Shown: positions 30,738 through 38,528 of the stretch, in pieces
How the letters are laid out: the number at the start of each line of letters is the position of its first letter
Position numbering within the stretch: position 1 is the stretch's first letter
Virus record (IMG/VR): IMGVR_UViG_3300013307_000024
Coordinates: 1-46,427 of that record
Origin: a virus
DNA: 46,427 nucleotides
Strand: one strand, 5' to 3'
Made by a program: the position numbers and the translations under genes
The notes under the pieces: generated by a model
Databases searched by the model: none
What the model was told of the DNA's origin: nothing
What the model saw: the letters and a program-made list of their open reading frames with translations, nothing else

Positions 30738-30753
30738 TTAAATTTTATCAAAA

Positions 30754-31011
30754 ATGAAAACAATCACACTTTTCAAAACACCTTTTGATGGCATAAAAGA
30801 AAAAATGCCGCCAACATTTGACTTAGAACAAATGACCGAAGATGACTATAAAAACATTGATTTGCCGGGCGTTTACACTATAACTCAATTTGATGCCCAG
30901 GTAAGTGATGAATTTGATTTTGCAAATTCAACAAAAGACGAACTTATGGAACTGTGGTCAAATGCAGATGAAAAAACATTAATTGATTTTGACTTTAAAA
31001 AATCAAAATGA
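30754..31011 (+). CDS. Cassette gene 2, acidic protein, 85 aa
   Basis: The protein is strongly acidic (DLEQMTEDDYKNIDLPGVYT, then DEFDFANSTKDELMELWSNA) and may mimic nucleic acid or bind basic partners. Its stop overlaps the start of gene 3 in ATGA. The family is not recognised. Confidence 0.65.
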   Translation: MKTITLFKTPFDGIKEKMPPTFDLEQMTEDDYKNIDLPGVYTITQFDAQVSDEFDFANSTKDELMELWSNADEKTLIDFDFKKSK

Positions 31012-31199
31012 AAGAGATTTTGCAAGGCATCAATGCAACTTATTTTTTTAGTAGATACACTACTATAAAAAATTATAAACATAAGTTGCGTGGAATTGAT
31101 GGAAATAAAAAGCCTATTGATTTTTCCACCCAGGAAAAGAAAGAAATTGTTTCCGGTTTAAAGACAATGATTAAGGATATTGTCGCTTCTCTAAAATAG
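31008..31199 (+). CDS. Cassette gene 3, basic protein, 63 aa
   Basis: It starts in the ATGA overlap with the acidic gene 2. The protein is basic (YTTIKNYKHKLRGIDGNKKP) with a C-terminal helix (EIVSGLKTMIKDIVASLK). An acidic protein followed directly by a basic one would suit a small pair that binds each other. Its stop codon lies in the right inverted repeat. Confidence 0.6.
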   Translation: MKEILQGINATYFFSRYTTIKNYKHKLRGIDGNKKPIDFSTQEKKEIVSGLKTMIKDIVASLK

Positions 31200-31213
31200 T
31201 TTTCCCTCAATTT
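31193..31213 (-). repeat. Right inverted repeat of the three-gene cassette
   Basis: AAAATAGTTTTCCCTCAATTT-type sequence, matching the reverse of 30318-30338 with a single-base gap. It contains the stop of the last cassette gene. Downstream a small hairpin, GCTATC/GATAGC near 31238-31258, follows. Confidence 0.75.
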
Positions 31214-31327
31214 AATTTATAAATAATTACAGTGCTTGCTATCGCTGATGGTGATAGCTTGCCTGTAACTCGCGCATTGACGCTATAAGCAAACGTTTAC
31301 AAACGATTACATCTCTAAAATAAAATC

Positions 31328-31531
31328 ATGCAAAAGAAAGATTACATTTTATTCATCATTTTCGTTGCGGCCATTATCGCAGGATGCTACTTTGGCGGCT
31401 TCTTTGGCGGCCTTATTGCCGGGGCATTTTTTGTGCTGCTGATTACGATATCAGTAGGCAAAATACTTTTTCTAAAATCTCAAAAGAGAATTGATGCCGC
31501 GCTGAGAATAAAGAAGATGATGCAGGATTAG
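31328..31531 (+). CDS. Small membrane protein, 67 aa
   Basis: Two membrane spans (residues 7-24 and 26-44; YILFIIFVAAIIAGCYFGGF, then LIAGAFFVLLITISVGKILF) with a short basic tail ending in KKMMQD. It faces the tape-measure gene tail to tail with one base between. The role is unknown; a superinfection-exclusion or membrane accessory role is possible. Confidence 0.68.
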   Translation: MQKKDYILFIIFVAAIIAGCYFGGFFGGLIAGAFFVLLITISVGKILFLKSQKRIDAALRIKKMMQD

Positions 31532-31532
31532 G

Positions 31533-34500
31533 TCACTGGCTCATGCCGGCAGCTTTCCTGGAATTATCATATTCCTTTTCTTTGTTGCGATACTCTTTAA
31601 TGCTGACAACTGCATGCAACCTGTCTTTTTGATTTTTTACTTCATCAATTAATTCATCCTGCTTTGCTATCAACTGGCGAAGCAAATCATCATTGCTGTT
31701 ATCTTTTACCGGTGATGAATTCATTTGCCTAACGATGCCGCCCTGCTCCATTATCCTGGGCAGGTTAGGATTTAATTGCGCCGGTGGCCGCATGAATGCC
31801 GGCTGAATTACGGCGCCGCCTGCCCAGCTTACGCCCCCATGGATCGAATTTAATTTGCTGGTGATTTGCGCCGGCGTACCGGTAACGGTGTACTGATTGC
31901 CGTCCGTCATGGTATCAGCTTTCATCACAGCTTCGTCTTTTTCAATCTCTACATGAATGCCGCCGTCTCTGTGTTTTTTCCCTTTGCGGAACCAGTTACC
32001 GCGGGCTGCTTTATCGGGCGGCGCTTGCGTGGCGATTGCTGCAACCTGTGCAGCTGTGGTTGCCACTACTATCGCAACCTGTATAGCACGGGAAATTCCA
32101 AACGTATCAAGGTCGCTCATGCCCGGGCGCGCCGCCAATGTGGAAGTAACGGCCAGCGCTCCATTAATAAGCGCGGTAGTAATAGCCAGCGCCTGCTGAC
32201 GTTTGAACGCTTTTAAATCGGCGGCCTCTTTCTTTTTTTGCAATTCTGCATCCGCCTCAGCTACCTTTTTATCATATTGCTTTTGAGAAAGTAATTTTGA
32301 ATCGAGTTGCTTTTTGTAATTATTTTTCTTAGCATCATTGATGGCCTTATCTTTTTGCAATTGACGCTGATCAAGATTGTTCAGCGCGGTAAAAAGATCG
32401 CCGGTCATTTTTAAAGCCGTCTGCGTAAAGAAATCGAGCGCCTGTATTTTTGCATCGATTAATTCCTGGTCTGCGTCTTTAATTGCCAGGTTAAATCTGG
32501 CCCAGATAGCCTTGCCTTCATCCGTTGCATTTACAGAAGCATCATCAAAAGCCTCACCTGCTTTTTTAAGTCTCTCCTTAACCTGAGCAAGCGCCGCATC
32601 TTTATCATCCGTTGCGTTTTGCTTTTTTAAATCAGCGCGCTTCTTAGGCGATGTGGATGGATCCTGAATTTGAGTATCACGGATGCCTCGCCTGGCCTGA
32701 GCTTCTTCCTGCCAGAAAGCTTTGCGCGCCTCCATTTGCTTTCTTTCCGCTTCAGTGATAGCCTCTTCCTGGGCAATGGTGAAAGTTTTTACATCTTCGG
32801 CAGCTTTCTTAACAGTGGACGAATAATCAGCAGCGATTTGTATTCTGTTCTTAATAGCCAGCGCCTGTATTTGCGTGAGTGAATCTTCATACTCATCCTG
32901 GCTTATTTTTCCCTGCGCATAGTCGCGTTCTGTTTGTCGTTTTTTTTCTGCAAAATAATCGTCGGATGCCTTTAATGAATCGGCATATTCATCGCTGCTC
33001 AGTTTACCCTGTTGCTTTTTCTGCAACTCGGCTAATTCGTTATTAAAAGCCTCTACAAGCAGCTTTTCTTCTTCGGTGTAGGTTTTCCTGTCTGTAACGT
33101 TTTTCTTGAAATATTCAAGCGCTTTGGCATGGAGCTCCTGGTATTTTTGCTCCAGTGCAATCAGTTCTTTTTCATCCTGCGATTTGCTTGCGTTGGCTGC
33201 ATCTTCTTTTAATTTTTGAAGTTGTTTATAAAATTCAGCAGCTTCTTTTTTCAGGCGGTCGTATTCTGAATTTTTGGAACCGGATTTTTCTTTTTTGTTA
33301 TCCAACGCATCCAGTTCTTTCTGGTATTTTTCCCGAAGCGCAAGGTTTGCCTGCTGGCCAGCTTTATCTGTTGCGTTTAATTTTTCATAAGCAACTTTGG
33401 AATCTTCTATCAATTTTTCCAAAACTTTACGCCGCGCAGCTACTGATGCAGCATCTATTTGGTCTCCTGGAGCCGGTGGTTTTGAAAGATCGTCAATGGA
33501 CTTCTTAAGCGTAGTGCCGTTTAGTTCATCAATTATGCCTTTAGTGCCTTTTATTTTTGTCTGCAAATCGGCTATCTTTCCATTAAGGCCTGTCAACATT
33601 TTGTCGTAAGCATCCAGCGTTTTTTTAGATGATTCCGGAATCACTGCACCGGCTTTTTTTCTTTCATTTAAGATGTCAAAAAAATCCCCGGCGGCTTTTT
33701 GGAGTCCCGGAAGCTGTTTCTGATAATTTTCTAATTCTTTTTGAAGATCTTTCAAACTGCCTGTCGCTTCATCAATAGCTTTAGCGTTTTTTACTTTCAG
33801 CATTGCCTGCTGCAGGCTGATAAATTCCCGCGCTTTTTCGGTACTTATGCCAATAGCTTTCCCATATTTATCAAATTCGGTTATGGCGACCGGAATTGTT
33901 TGCCCGATCGTTTCAATGGCTTTGTTTAATTCGATTTGTTCTTCTTTATTTAAGGTGGTTTTTTTCGTTAATTCATCTACGCGATCAATGAGGGGAACCA
34001 TGCTTTTTTCCAGGTCAGAAACCTTGCTTGCGGCTTCGCGAAATTTATCTACCGCAGTTGCGCTTTTGCTAAAGATGTCTATTACCTTACTAAAGCCTTC
34101 CACCAGCGTTTTTAAAAATGTTGTAATGCCTGAGCTATACACCAACGCATAAAACTTTTTGCCCAACTTATCAAGCGTGGCGCCGAGTGTCTCATTTTTT
34201 AAAGCGAAGGCCTCGGTTACCGCAGAGGTTCTTTCGATGGATGTACGGCCTAAATCTATGCGGCCTCTTAAGTAATCCGCGTTCTGGCCCATCTTGGAGA
34301 TGGTTTCAATTGTTCGTGTGCCTTCTTCGCCTGCATCTTTCAGCGACGCGGTTACAGCCGCAAATGAATCTTTATTTTTTACCAACCCCTCTGAATATTT
34401 CAGAAGCGCTTCGGTACCGTCAGTTTTAAGAAGGTTAGTAAAATCTTCCACACTCACACCAGCAATTCTTGCAGCCTTGGGAACGTCTGAATTTATGCTG

Positions 34501-35492
34501 ACAATTAATTTTTGAATAGCTGTGGAAGAGCTTTCTACACGGCCGCCCATTTCCTCCAGGCCCGCACCCAATCCGGAGAGAGCGCCAAGAGTGATGCCTG
34601 CGCTCTTTGCCATGCCTGATAAGCGCTGATCAAAATCTGCAATGAATGCGCCGGTAGAAGCGCCGGTGTTCGCTAACTCTACGAATGTGTTACCAAGTTT
34701 TGTGATATTGTCGCCGTTGATTTTACCATCAAAAACATTTAAAATTTTGCCTAGCTGTGTTGTAATCTGATCTGCATCACCCAATTCATCACCCAGTGAC
34801 ACCACTAACTGATCTACTGCCTTTGTAAATCCGAAGATATCTTCCTTAGCTACGCCCAATTTACCTGCTATAAGCGCTATTTCTCTAAGCCCAGATGTAC
34901 TTGTTCTTGTATCAATTTTCCCGAGTGAACTATTTAAATTATCTGCCTCAGTCGCCGTTAACCCAGTGACACGTTGCAAGTCCGCGAGCTGGTCACTAAG
35001 TTTGCCAGCGCCCTGAATTATATTTTTGAACTGAGAGGTAATGAATTGGAAACCCAGATAAGAAGCAGCGAGCAAACCAAACTGCTTCACGCTATCGCCA
35101 ACTTTTGAAAAGACAGAAGCCAAGCCTGTAACGCCATTCTTCACATCATACAGCCGCGATTCAACTGCCTTGATTTGCCTATCCATGTCCTTGAACTCCT
35201 GAGTAAAAGGCGTCATGGATCCTTTCAAAGCTTTCAGCTTATTTAGCTCCGCTACAAGTTCTTTTTGAGACAAAGAAGTGATACCAATCTGCTGCTTAAT
35301 TGCAGCCATATCGGTTTTAACATCTTTCAATTCTGCGGCTGCAGCAATGTATTCTTCGGTTCCCTTTTTCAGGTTGTTCTTCATCTCGAAAGTGAGATCA
35401 GCGGCGCGCTTGCGCAATTCATTCAATTGATTTTGCGCGGCATTGCCATTCACATTGATGATGAGATTGACGGTATCGGTACGTACGGACAT
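31533..35492 (-). CDS. Tail tape-measure protein
   Basis: The start is ATG 35490-35492 (MSVRTDTVNLIINV), because late promoter site 5 lies 5 nt upstream; an earlier start at 35564 would read through that promoter. The 1319-aa protein begins with a coiled region, then a TP901-type tape-measure core (about residues 135-400, with IQGAGKLSDQLADLQRVTGL). Long Lys/Glu coiled coils follow, and hydrophobic segments lie near residues 1145-1200 (LINGALAVTSTLAARPGM, then IQVAIVVATTAAQVAAIATQ). By the usual rule of about 0.15 nm per residue the tail would be near 200 nm. It lies alone on the minus strand, away from the other tail genes, which is unusual. Confidence 0.92.
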   Translation of the reverse strand: MSVRTDTVNLIINVNGNAAQNQLNELRKRAADLTFEMKNNLKKGTEEYIAAAAELKDVKTDMAAIKQQIGITSLSQKELVAELNKLKALKGSMTPFTQEFKDMDRQIKAVESRLYDVKNGVTGLASVFSKVGDSVKQFGLLAASYLGFQFITSQFKNIIQGAGKLSDQLADLQRVTGLTATEADNLNSSLGKIDTRTSTSGLREIALIAGKLGVAKEDIFGFTKAVDQLVVSLGDELGDADQITTQLGKILNVFDGKINGDNITKLGNTFVELANTGASTGAFIADFDQRLSGMAKSAGITLGALSGLGAGLEEMGGRVESSSTAIQKLIVSINSDVPKAARIAGVSVEDFTNLLKTDGTEALLKYSEGLVKNKDSFAAVTASLKDAGEEGTRTIETISKMGQNADYLRGRIDLGRTSIERTSAVTEAFALKNETLGATLDKLGKKFYALVYSSGITTFLKTLVEGFSKVIDIFSKSATAVDKFREAASKVSDLEKSMVPLIDRVDELTKKTTLNKEEQIELNKAIETIGQTIPVAITEFDKYGKAIGISTEKAREFISLQQAMLKVKNAKAIDEATGSLKDLQKELENYQKQLPGLQKAAGDFFDILNERKKAGAVIPESSKKTLDAYDKMLTGLNGKIADLQTKIKGTKGIIDELNGTTLKKSIDDLSKPPAPGDQIDAASVAARRKVLEKLIEDSKVAYEKLNATDKAGQQANLALREKYQKELDALDNKKEKSGSKNSEYDRLKKEAAEFYKQLQKLKEDAANASKSQDEKELIALEQKYQELHAKALEYFKKNVTDRKTYTEEEKLLVEAFNNELAELQKKQQGKLSSDEYADSLKASDDYFAEKKRQTERDYAQGKISQDEYEDSLTQIQALAIKNRIQIAADYSSTVKKAAEDVKTFTIAQEEAITEAERKQMEARKAFWQEEAQARRGIRDTQIQDPSTSPKKRADLKKQNATDDKDAALAQVKERLKKAGEAFDDASVNATDEGKAIWARFNLAIKDADQELIDAKIQALDFFTQTALKMTGDLFTALNNLDQRQLQKDKAINDAKKNNYKKQLDSKLLSQKQYDKKVAEADAELQKKKEAADLKAFKRQQALAITTALINGALAVTSTLAARPGMSDLDTFGISRAIQVAIVVATTAAQVAAIATQAPPDKAARGNWFRKGKKHRDGGIHVEIEKDEAVMKADTMTDGNQYTVTGTPAQITSKLNSIHGGVSWAGGAVIQPAFMRPPAQLNPNLPRIMEQGGIVRQMNSSPVKDNSNDDLLRQLIAKQDELIDEVKNQKDRLHAVVSIKEYRNKEKEYDNSRKAAGMSQ

Positions 35493-35497
35493 AACGC

Positions 35498-35534
35498 CAA
35501 AACTGGCGTGAAACCGCGGCCCGTTAAAGGACAG
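35498..35534 (-). promoter_or_regulatory. Late promoter, CTGTCCTTTT class (site 5), tape measure
   Basis: On the minus strand CTGTCCTTTA (35534-35525), a 19-bp spacer and CAGTTTTG (35505-35498). The ATG at 35492 follows 5 nt later. The same spacing as on the plus strand shows that the motif is directional and functional. Confidence 0.85.
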
Positions 35535-35648
35535 GCAGCCCGCGCCCGGGCATGGCAACACCACAATCAGGGCTACACGAAAACTTTCATAATATTTTAA
35601 AAGCTTTTGACGTTGTTACCCTATCTAATATCCCACACTGAGAAACCT

Positions 35649-36155
35649 ATGCTAAAAGGCTACATTGGAATTGAAATCCCCACCAAACGCTACATTGCCG
35701 CTTTCGTAAAAAGCCAGCTTGGCGACCAACCCATCATGAACACGCAACACCTGATAGGGCACAAATTTTTTGACCTGCTTCAGCATCAGACTAATGAAGA
35801 CATGACTGAATTTGCCGGCCAGTACTATGATGTGAAAATGAAGCTTTACGTTAATTATGGAATTTTTTCGAAACGCGGCCAGTACCTGAACCACACGAAC
35901 ATTAAGAACTTCAATATTTACCTGGAGAAAAAAATAAAAGAGAAATTTTATTTTCTCATGGATTTCATGATTGAGATAGTTCCAAATTTTAAATACAACC
36001 TGCCGGCAGTGCGCAAGAAGCTTGGCATCACGGACGATGATTGGGATTATGATTCAATGAAAAAAGATTACTACCGCTATCGCGTACGCAATGGCAAGCC
36101 GCTGTTGAAAGTAAGAAGTGATTATTTTGGCATTAACCAGGACGCCGGCTTTTAG
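35649..36155 (+). CDS. Hypothetical 168-aa protein, possible regulator
   Basis: ATG 35649 (MLKGYIGIEIPTKRYIAAFV) is chosen; an upstream start at 35607 lacks support. The protein is basic with a central helix-rich part and a C-terminal segment (LPAVRKKLGITDDDWDYDSM, then KKDYYRYRVRNGK) that could form a helix-turn-helix. It lies by itself between two late promoters. A late-gene activator would fit its position, but no family match supports this. Confidence 0.65.
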   Translation: MLKGYIGIEIPTKRYIAAFVKSQLGDQPIMNTQHLIGHKFFDLLQHQTNEDMTEFAGQYYDVKMKLYVNYGIFSKRGQYLNHTNIKNFNIYLEKKIKEKFYFLMDFMIEIVPNFKYNLPAVRKKLGITDDDWDYDSMKKDYYRYRVRNGKPLLKVRSDYFGINQDAGF

Positions 36156-36158
36156 CCC

Positions 36159-36429
36159 AGTTATGAGTTAGGAGTGATGAGCGATGAGTTGGCGAAACAT
36201 AATTCATAATTCATAATTCATAACTAATTAAAAAAATAAATATTTCTTCCCGATGTGTCCCCTCCATTTTTTTTTAAGGCAAAAGGTGAAAGGCAGGCAA
36301 AAGGCAAGAGGCAAGAGGCACGAACGAGAGACAAATTCATAACTCATAATCCATAACTCATAATTCATAACTCATAATTCATAACTTATTACTAAAATAA
36401 ATATTTCTTCCCGATGTGTCCCCTCCATT
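36159..36429. repeat. Repeat-rich gap: heptamer arrays and a 36-bp direct repeat
   Basis: An inverted AGTTATGAGTT-type copy (about 36159-36190) faces CATAAYT arrays at 36198-36225 (x4) and 36338-36386 (x7). A 36-bp direct repeat (start AAAATAAATATTTCTTCCCG, end CCCCTCCATT) lies at 36233-36268 and 36394-36429. AAGGCAAGAGGC-type microrepeats lie between (36281-36330). The 307-bp gap 36156-36462 holds no gene apart from these repeats and the promoter box at its end. Confidence 0.85.
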
Positions 36430-36450
36430 AAAAAACCCTCTTTTCGCACA

Positions 36451-36458
36451 TAGTTTTG
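36451..36458 (+). promoter_or_regulatory. Variant late promoter box (TAGTTTTG)
   Basis: A perfect TAnnTTTG box with ATG 36463 four nt later, as at other leaderless late units. The upstream element is GTGTCCCC at 36416-36423, six bases further away than usual, so it is only related to the CTGTCCTTTT class. Confidence 0.6.
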
Positions 36459-36462
36459 AAAA

Positions 36463-37017
36463 ATGAAAACCGTTTATGCCGATATCGCGCCCGCCACAGG
36501 CCTTCATAATGGAGGCATCTGTTCCGTGTATGTCATCCCCAGGGAGTGGCTTGATGCTGACCCCGTGATAGATTTTGAAACTGGCAGGGTATTGACTGCG
36601 TTACCGCTGAAGCCCGGCCGGTTCTGGATTCGCCTTGACCTGGTTGAAGAAACTTACAAATTCAATGAGACGCCGGAAAGCAGCAAAAGCGGCCCCTACA
36701 CTAAAACAGCGCTCGCCGGCAATCTTAATTATTATAACTACATGCTGCGCCAGCAGCTGGAAACTTTACGCCGTAGCCAACCGGTTGTAATGCTTACTGA
36801 CTTAAACCAGCGCCGCCGCCTGGCAGGCGATACCGAAACCGGGATGATTTTTTCCTACGCGTATGATTTGAATAATAATCCCGGAGAAGAAAAGGTTTCT
36901 GTCAATATGATGATGGAAACCGAAGATCCCGCGCCCTATTACAACCCGGACAATGCCCCGGAAATAATTTACAACTTCCTCGAAAACCTTGATGGGAACT
37001 TCCTTTTAGTGGAGTAG
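36463..37017 (+). CDS. Hypothetical 184-aa structural-region protein
   Basis: The protein opens a late block just before the capsid protease. It is beta-rich, with HNGGICSVYVIPREWLDADP at the start and Tyr-rich LNYYNYMLRQQLETLRRSQP in the middle. The predicted leaderless start (4 nt past TAGTTTTG) supports ATG 36463. I do not recognise the family; a minor head or head-tail protein is a reasonable guess by place. Confidence 0.72.
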   Translation: MKTVYADIAPATGLHNGGICSVYVIPREWLDADPVIDFETGRVLTALPLKPGRFWIRLDLVEETYKFNETPESSKSGPYTKTALAGNLNYYNYMLRQQLETLRRSQPVVMLTDLNQRRRLAGDTETGMIFSYAYDLNNNPGEEKVSVNMMMETEDPAPYYNPDNAPEIIYNFLENLDGNFLLVE

Positions 37018-37028
37018 ACCCGCGGTTT

Positions 37029-37065
37029 CTGTCCTTTATAAGCCCCTCATTCCCGAGCATTTTTG
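37029..37065 (+). promoter_or_regulatory. Late promoter, CTGTCCTTTT class (site 6), capsid operon
   Basis: CTGTCCTTTA (37029-37038), a 19-bp spacer and CATTTTTG (37058-37065). ATG 37096 is 30 nt further on, so this transcript has a short leader. Confidence 0.8.
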
Positions 37066-37095
37066 TAGCGTATTAATCCAATACCTACGAAAAGC

Positions 37096-38445
37096 ATGGC
37101 GTTTAACCACACTATTTCAGCAATCCTGCGCGGTCAATGGCTCATTGAAAAACAATGGGCCGATTCGCAGCTTCCGATGGTGCTTTCCTTTATGAAAGGT
37201 GAGGCCGTAGATTTTGGCGCCAAAGAATCGAAGGCTGATATAAACCCCCAATTATTTTCTAAAAAAGTAGCTCACGCAAGTGTTTACTCTGTGCGTCCAT
37301 CTTCTGATGTTCGCGGTTTGCCAGGCGGATCTATTGCGATGATCACACTTGCAGGCCCAATGCTGAAACGCGGCGATATGTGCAGCTATGGAATGGCTGA
37401 CCAGGCACAGCTTGTAAACCGCCTCGCCAATGCTGATAATATTGACGGCATTCTCTTAAATATAGATTCTCCCGGTGGCCAGGCTGATGGCACCGCCATG
37501 CTAAGCGACGCGATTAAAAATGCTTCCAAATCAAAACCCGTTGTTGCCATTATTGATGATGGCATGGCAGCAAGTGCCGCCATGTGGATCGCCTCTGCAG
37601 CAAATGAAATTTTTGTAACGCAGGCTACCGACCAAGTAGGCAGCATCGGTGTATATACACAGGTTGCTGATTGGAATTCTTATTACAAGGAAGCACTGAA
37701 ATTAAATGTTCAGGATATCTACGCACCACAATCAACAGACAAAAACAAAGATTATAAAGACGCTGTAAACGGCGACATATCAGGCATTGAAGCCGACCTC
37801 GCTGTTCTTGCTGATCAGTTCATCAATACAGTAGCTACCAACCGCGCCGGAAAAATCAAAGGCGATTCCTGGAAGACAGGAAAAATGTTTTATGCAAAAG
37901 ATGCAATTCGCATCGGCCTCATTGACGGCATAAAAAGCTTTGACCAGGTAGTAAGCCGTATGACCAAACTGATCAATTACCCCACTCCTTCACAACATAA
38001 AAAATCTAATATGGCTTTTACAAAAACTATTGCCGCTGCCAAGGCCGAAAGCTTTGCAGTGGTTGAAGGCGGTTTTCTTTTAGAAGAAACTCAGCTTAAT
38101 AATATCGAAGCTGCTCTTGAAGCTTCAGACGGCTTAAGCGCTTCGCTTGCTACCGCTAATGAGGCGCTTGCTACAGCAAACACGTCGCTGGAATCAGTTA
38201 CCGCCGAATTGGCGACTGCAAAAGAAGCTTCACAAACTTCTGAAACTACCATCAGCACACAGGCTGCGCGTATCCAAGAACTGGAAGCAGAAGTGGCAGA
38301 GCTGGGCAAGCAAGAAAGCGGCACCGGAACCACTGTAATCACCAACAAAGACGAAAACGCTGAAGAAAAGAAAGTGCCTGCATACCTGAGCGACAACGAC
38401 CCGGCCAATGCCTGGGCTGATAAGCATTTGCGCAAAAAGAAATAA
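37096..38445 (+). CDS. S49-type capsid maturation protease fused to scaffold
   Basis: The 449-aa protein begins with an S49/ClpP-like protease (about residues 70-290). ILLNIDSPGGQADG lies near 117-130, the nucleophile is Ser160 in DDGMAASAAMW, and the partner Lys probably lies in QSTDKNKDYK (about 215-224). From about residue 306 a coiled-coil scaffold-like domain follows (SASLATANEALATANTSLES, then ISTQAARIQELEAEVAELGK). The protease should process the capsid proteins and the scaffold guide head assembly, as in lambda C/Nu3. A second start at codon 306 probably yields the scaffold alone. Confidence 0.88.
   Translation: MAFNHTISAILRGQWLIEKQWADSQLPMVLSFMKGEAVDFGAKESKADINPQLFSKKVAHASVYSVRPSSDVRGLPGGSIAMITLAGPMLKRGDMCSYGMADQAQLVNRLANADNIDGILLNIDSPGGQADGTAMLSDAIKNASKSKPVVAIIDDGMAASAAMWIASAANEIFVTQATDQVGSIGVYTQVADWNSYYKEALKLNVQDIYAPQSTDKNKDYKDAVNGDISGIEADLAVLADQFINTVATNRAGKIKGDSWKTGKMFYAKDAIRIGLIDGIKSFDQVVSRMTKLINYPTPSQHKKSNMAFTKTIAAAKAESFAVVEGGFLLEETQLNNIEAALEASDGLSASLATANEALATANTSLESVTAELATAKEASQTSETTISTQAARIQELEAEVAELGKQESGTGTTVITNKDENAEEKKVPAYLSDNDPANAWADKHLRKKK
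38011..38445 (+). CDS. Nested scaffold protein (internal start in the protease gene)
   Basis: ATG 38011 is in the protease frame (codon 306) and is preceded by AAAAAATCTAAT, almost the leader of the tail-tube gene at 39953 (AAAAATCTAATCTA). Initiation there gives a 144-aa coiled-coil protein starting MAFTKTIAAAKAESF, very similar to the start of the full gene (MAFNHTI). This is the lambda Nu3 arrangement. It is inferred from the leader and domain boundary. Confidence 0.6.
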   Translation: MAFTKTIAAAKAESFAVVEGGFLLEETQLNNIEAALEASDGLSASLATANEALATANTSLESVTAELATAKEASQTSETTISTQAARIQELEAEVAELGKQESGTGTTVITNKDENAEEKKVPAYLSDNDPANAWADKHLRKKK

Positions 38446-38451
38446 AAATCC

Positions 38452-38468
38452 CCCCGAACAAATCGGGG
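38452..38468. repeat. Short GC hairpin between scaffold and capsid genes
   Basis: CCCCGA (38452-38457) and TCGGGG (38463-38468) with a 5-nt loop. No T run follows on the plus strand, so it is more likely an mRNA stability or processing element that raises capsid output than a terminator. Confidence 0.6.
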
Positions 38469-38528
38469 TAAAAATCCGAAAAATCCAATCCTCTAATCCA
38501 AATCCTTTAAAAAACTTAACCCAATCCT

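Noticed and set aside
31533-35564. Longer tape-measure start at 35564 (1343 aa)
   Set aside because: That start would lie upstream of late promoter site 5; the ATG at 35492 is 5 nt past the -7 box and gives a normal N-terminus.
31500-35600. Invertible segment carrying the tape measure
   Set aside because: I found no inverted repeats on its two sides, so no site for an invertase is visible.
36233-36268. Additional late promoter at the first direct-repeat copy
   Set aside because: No TAnnTTTG box lies at the right distance and no gene follows.
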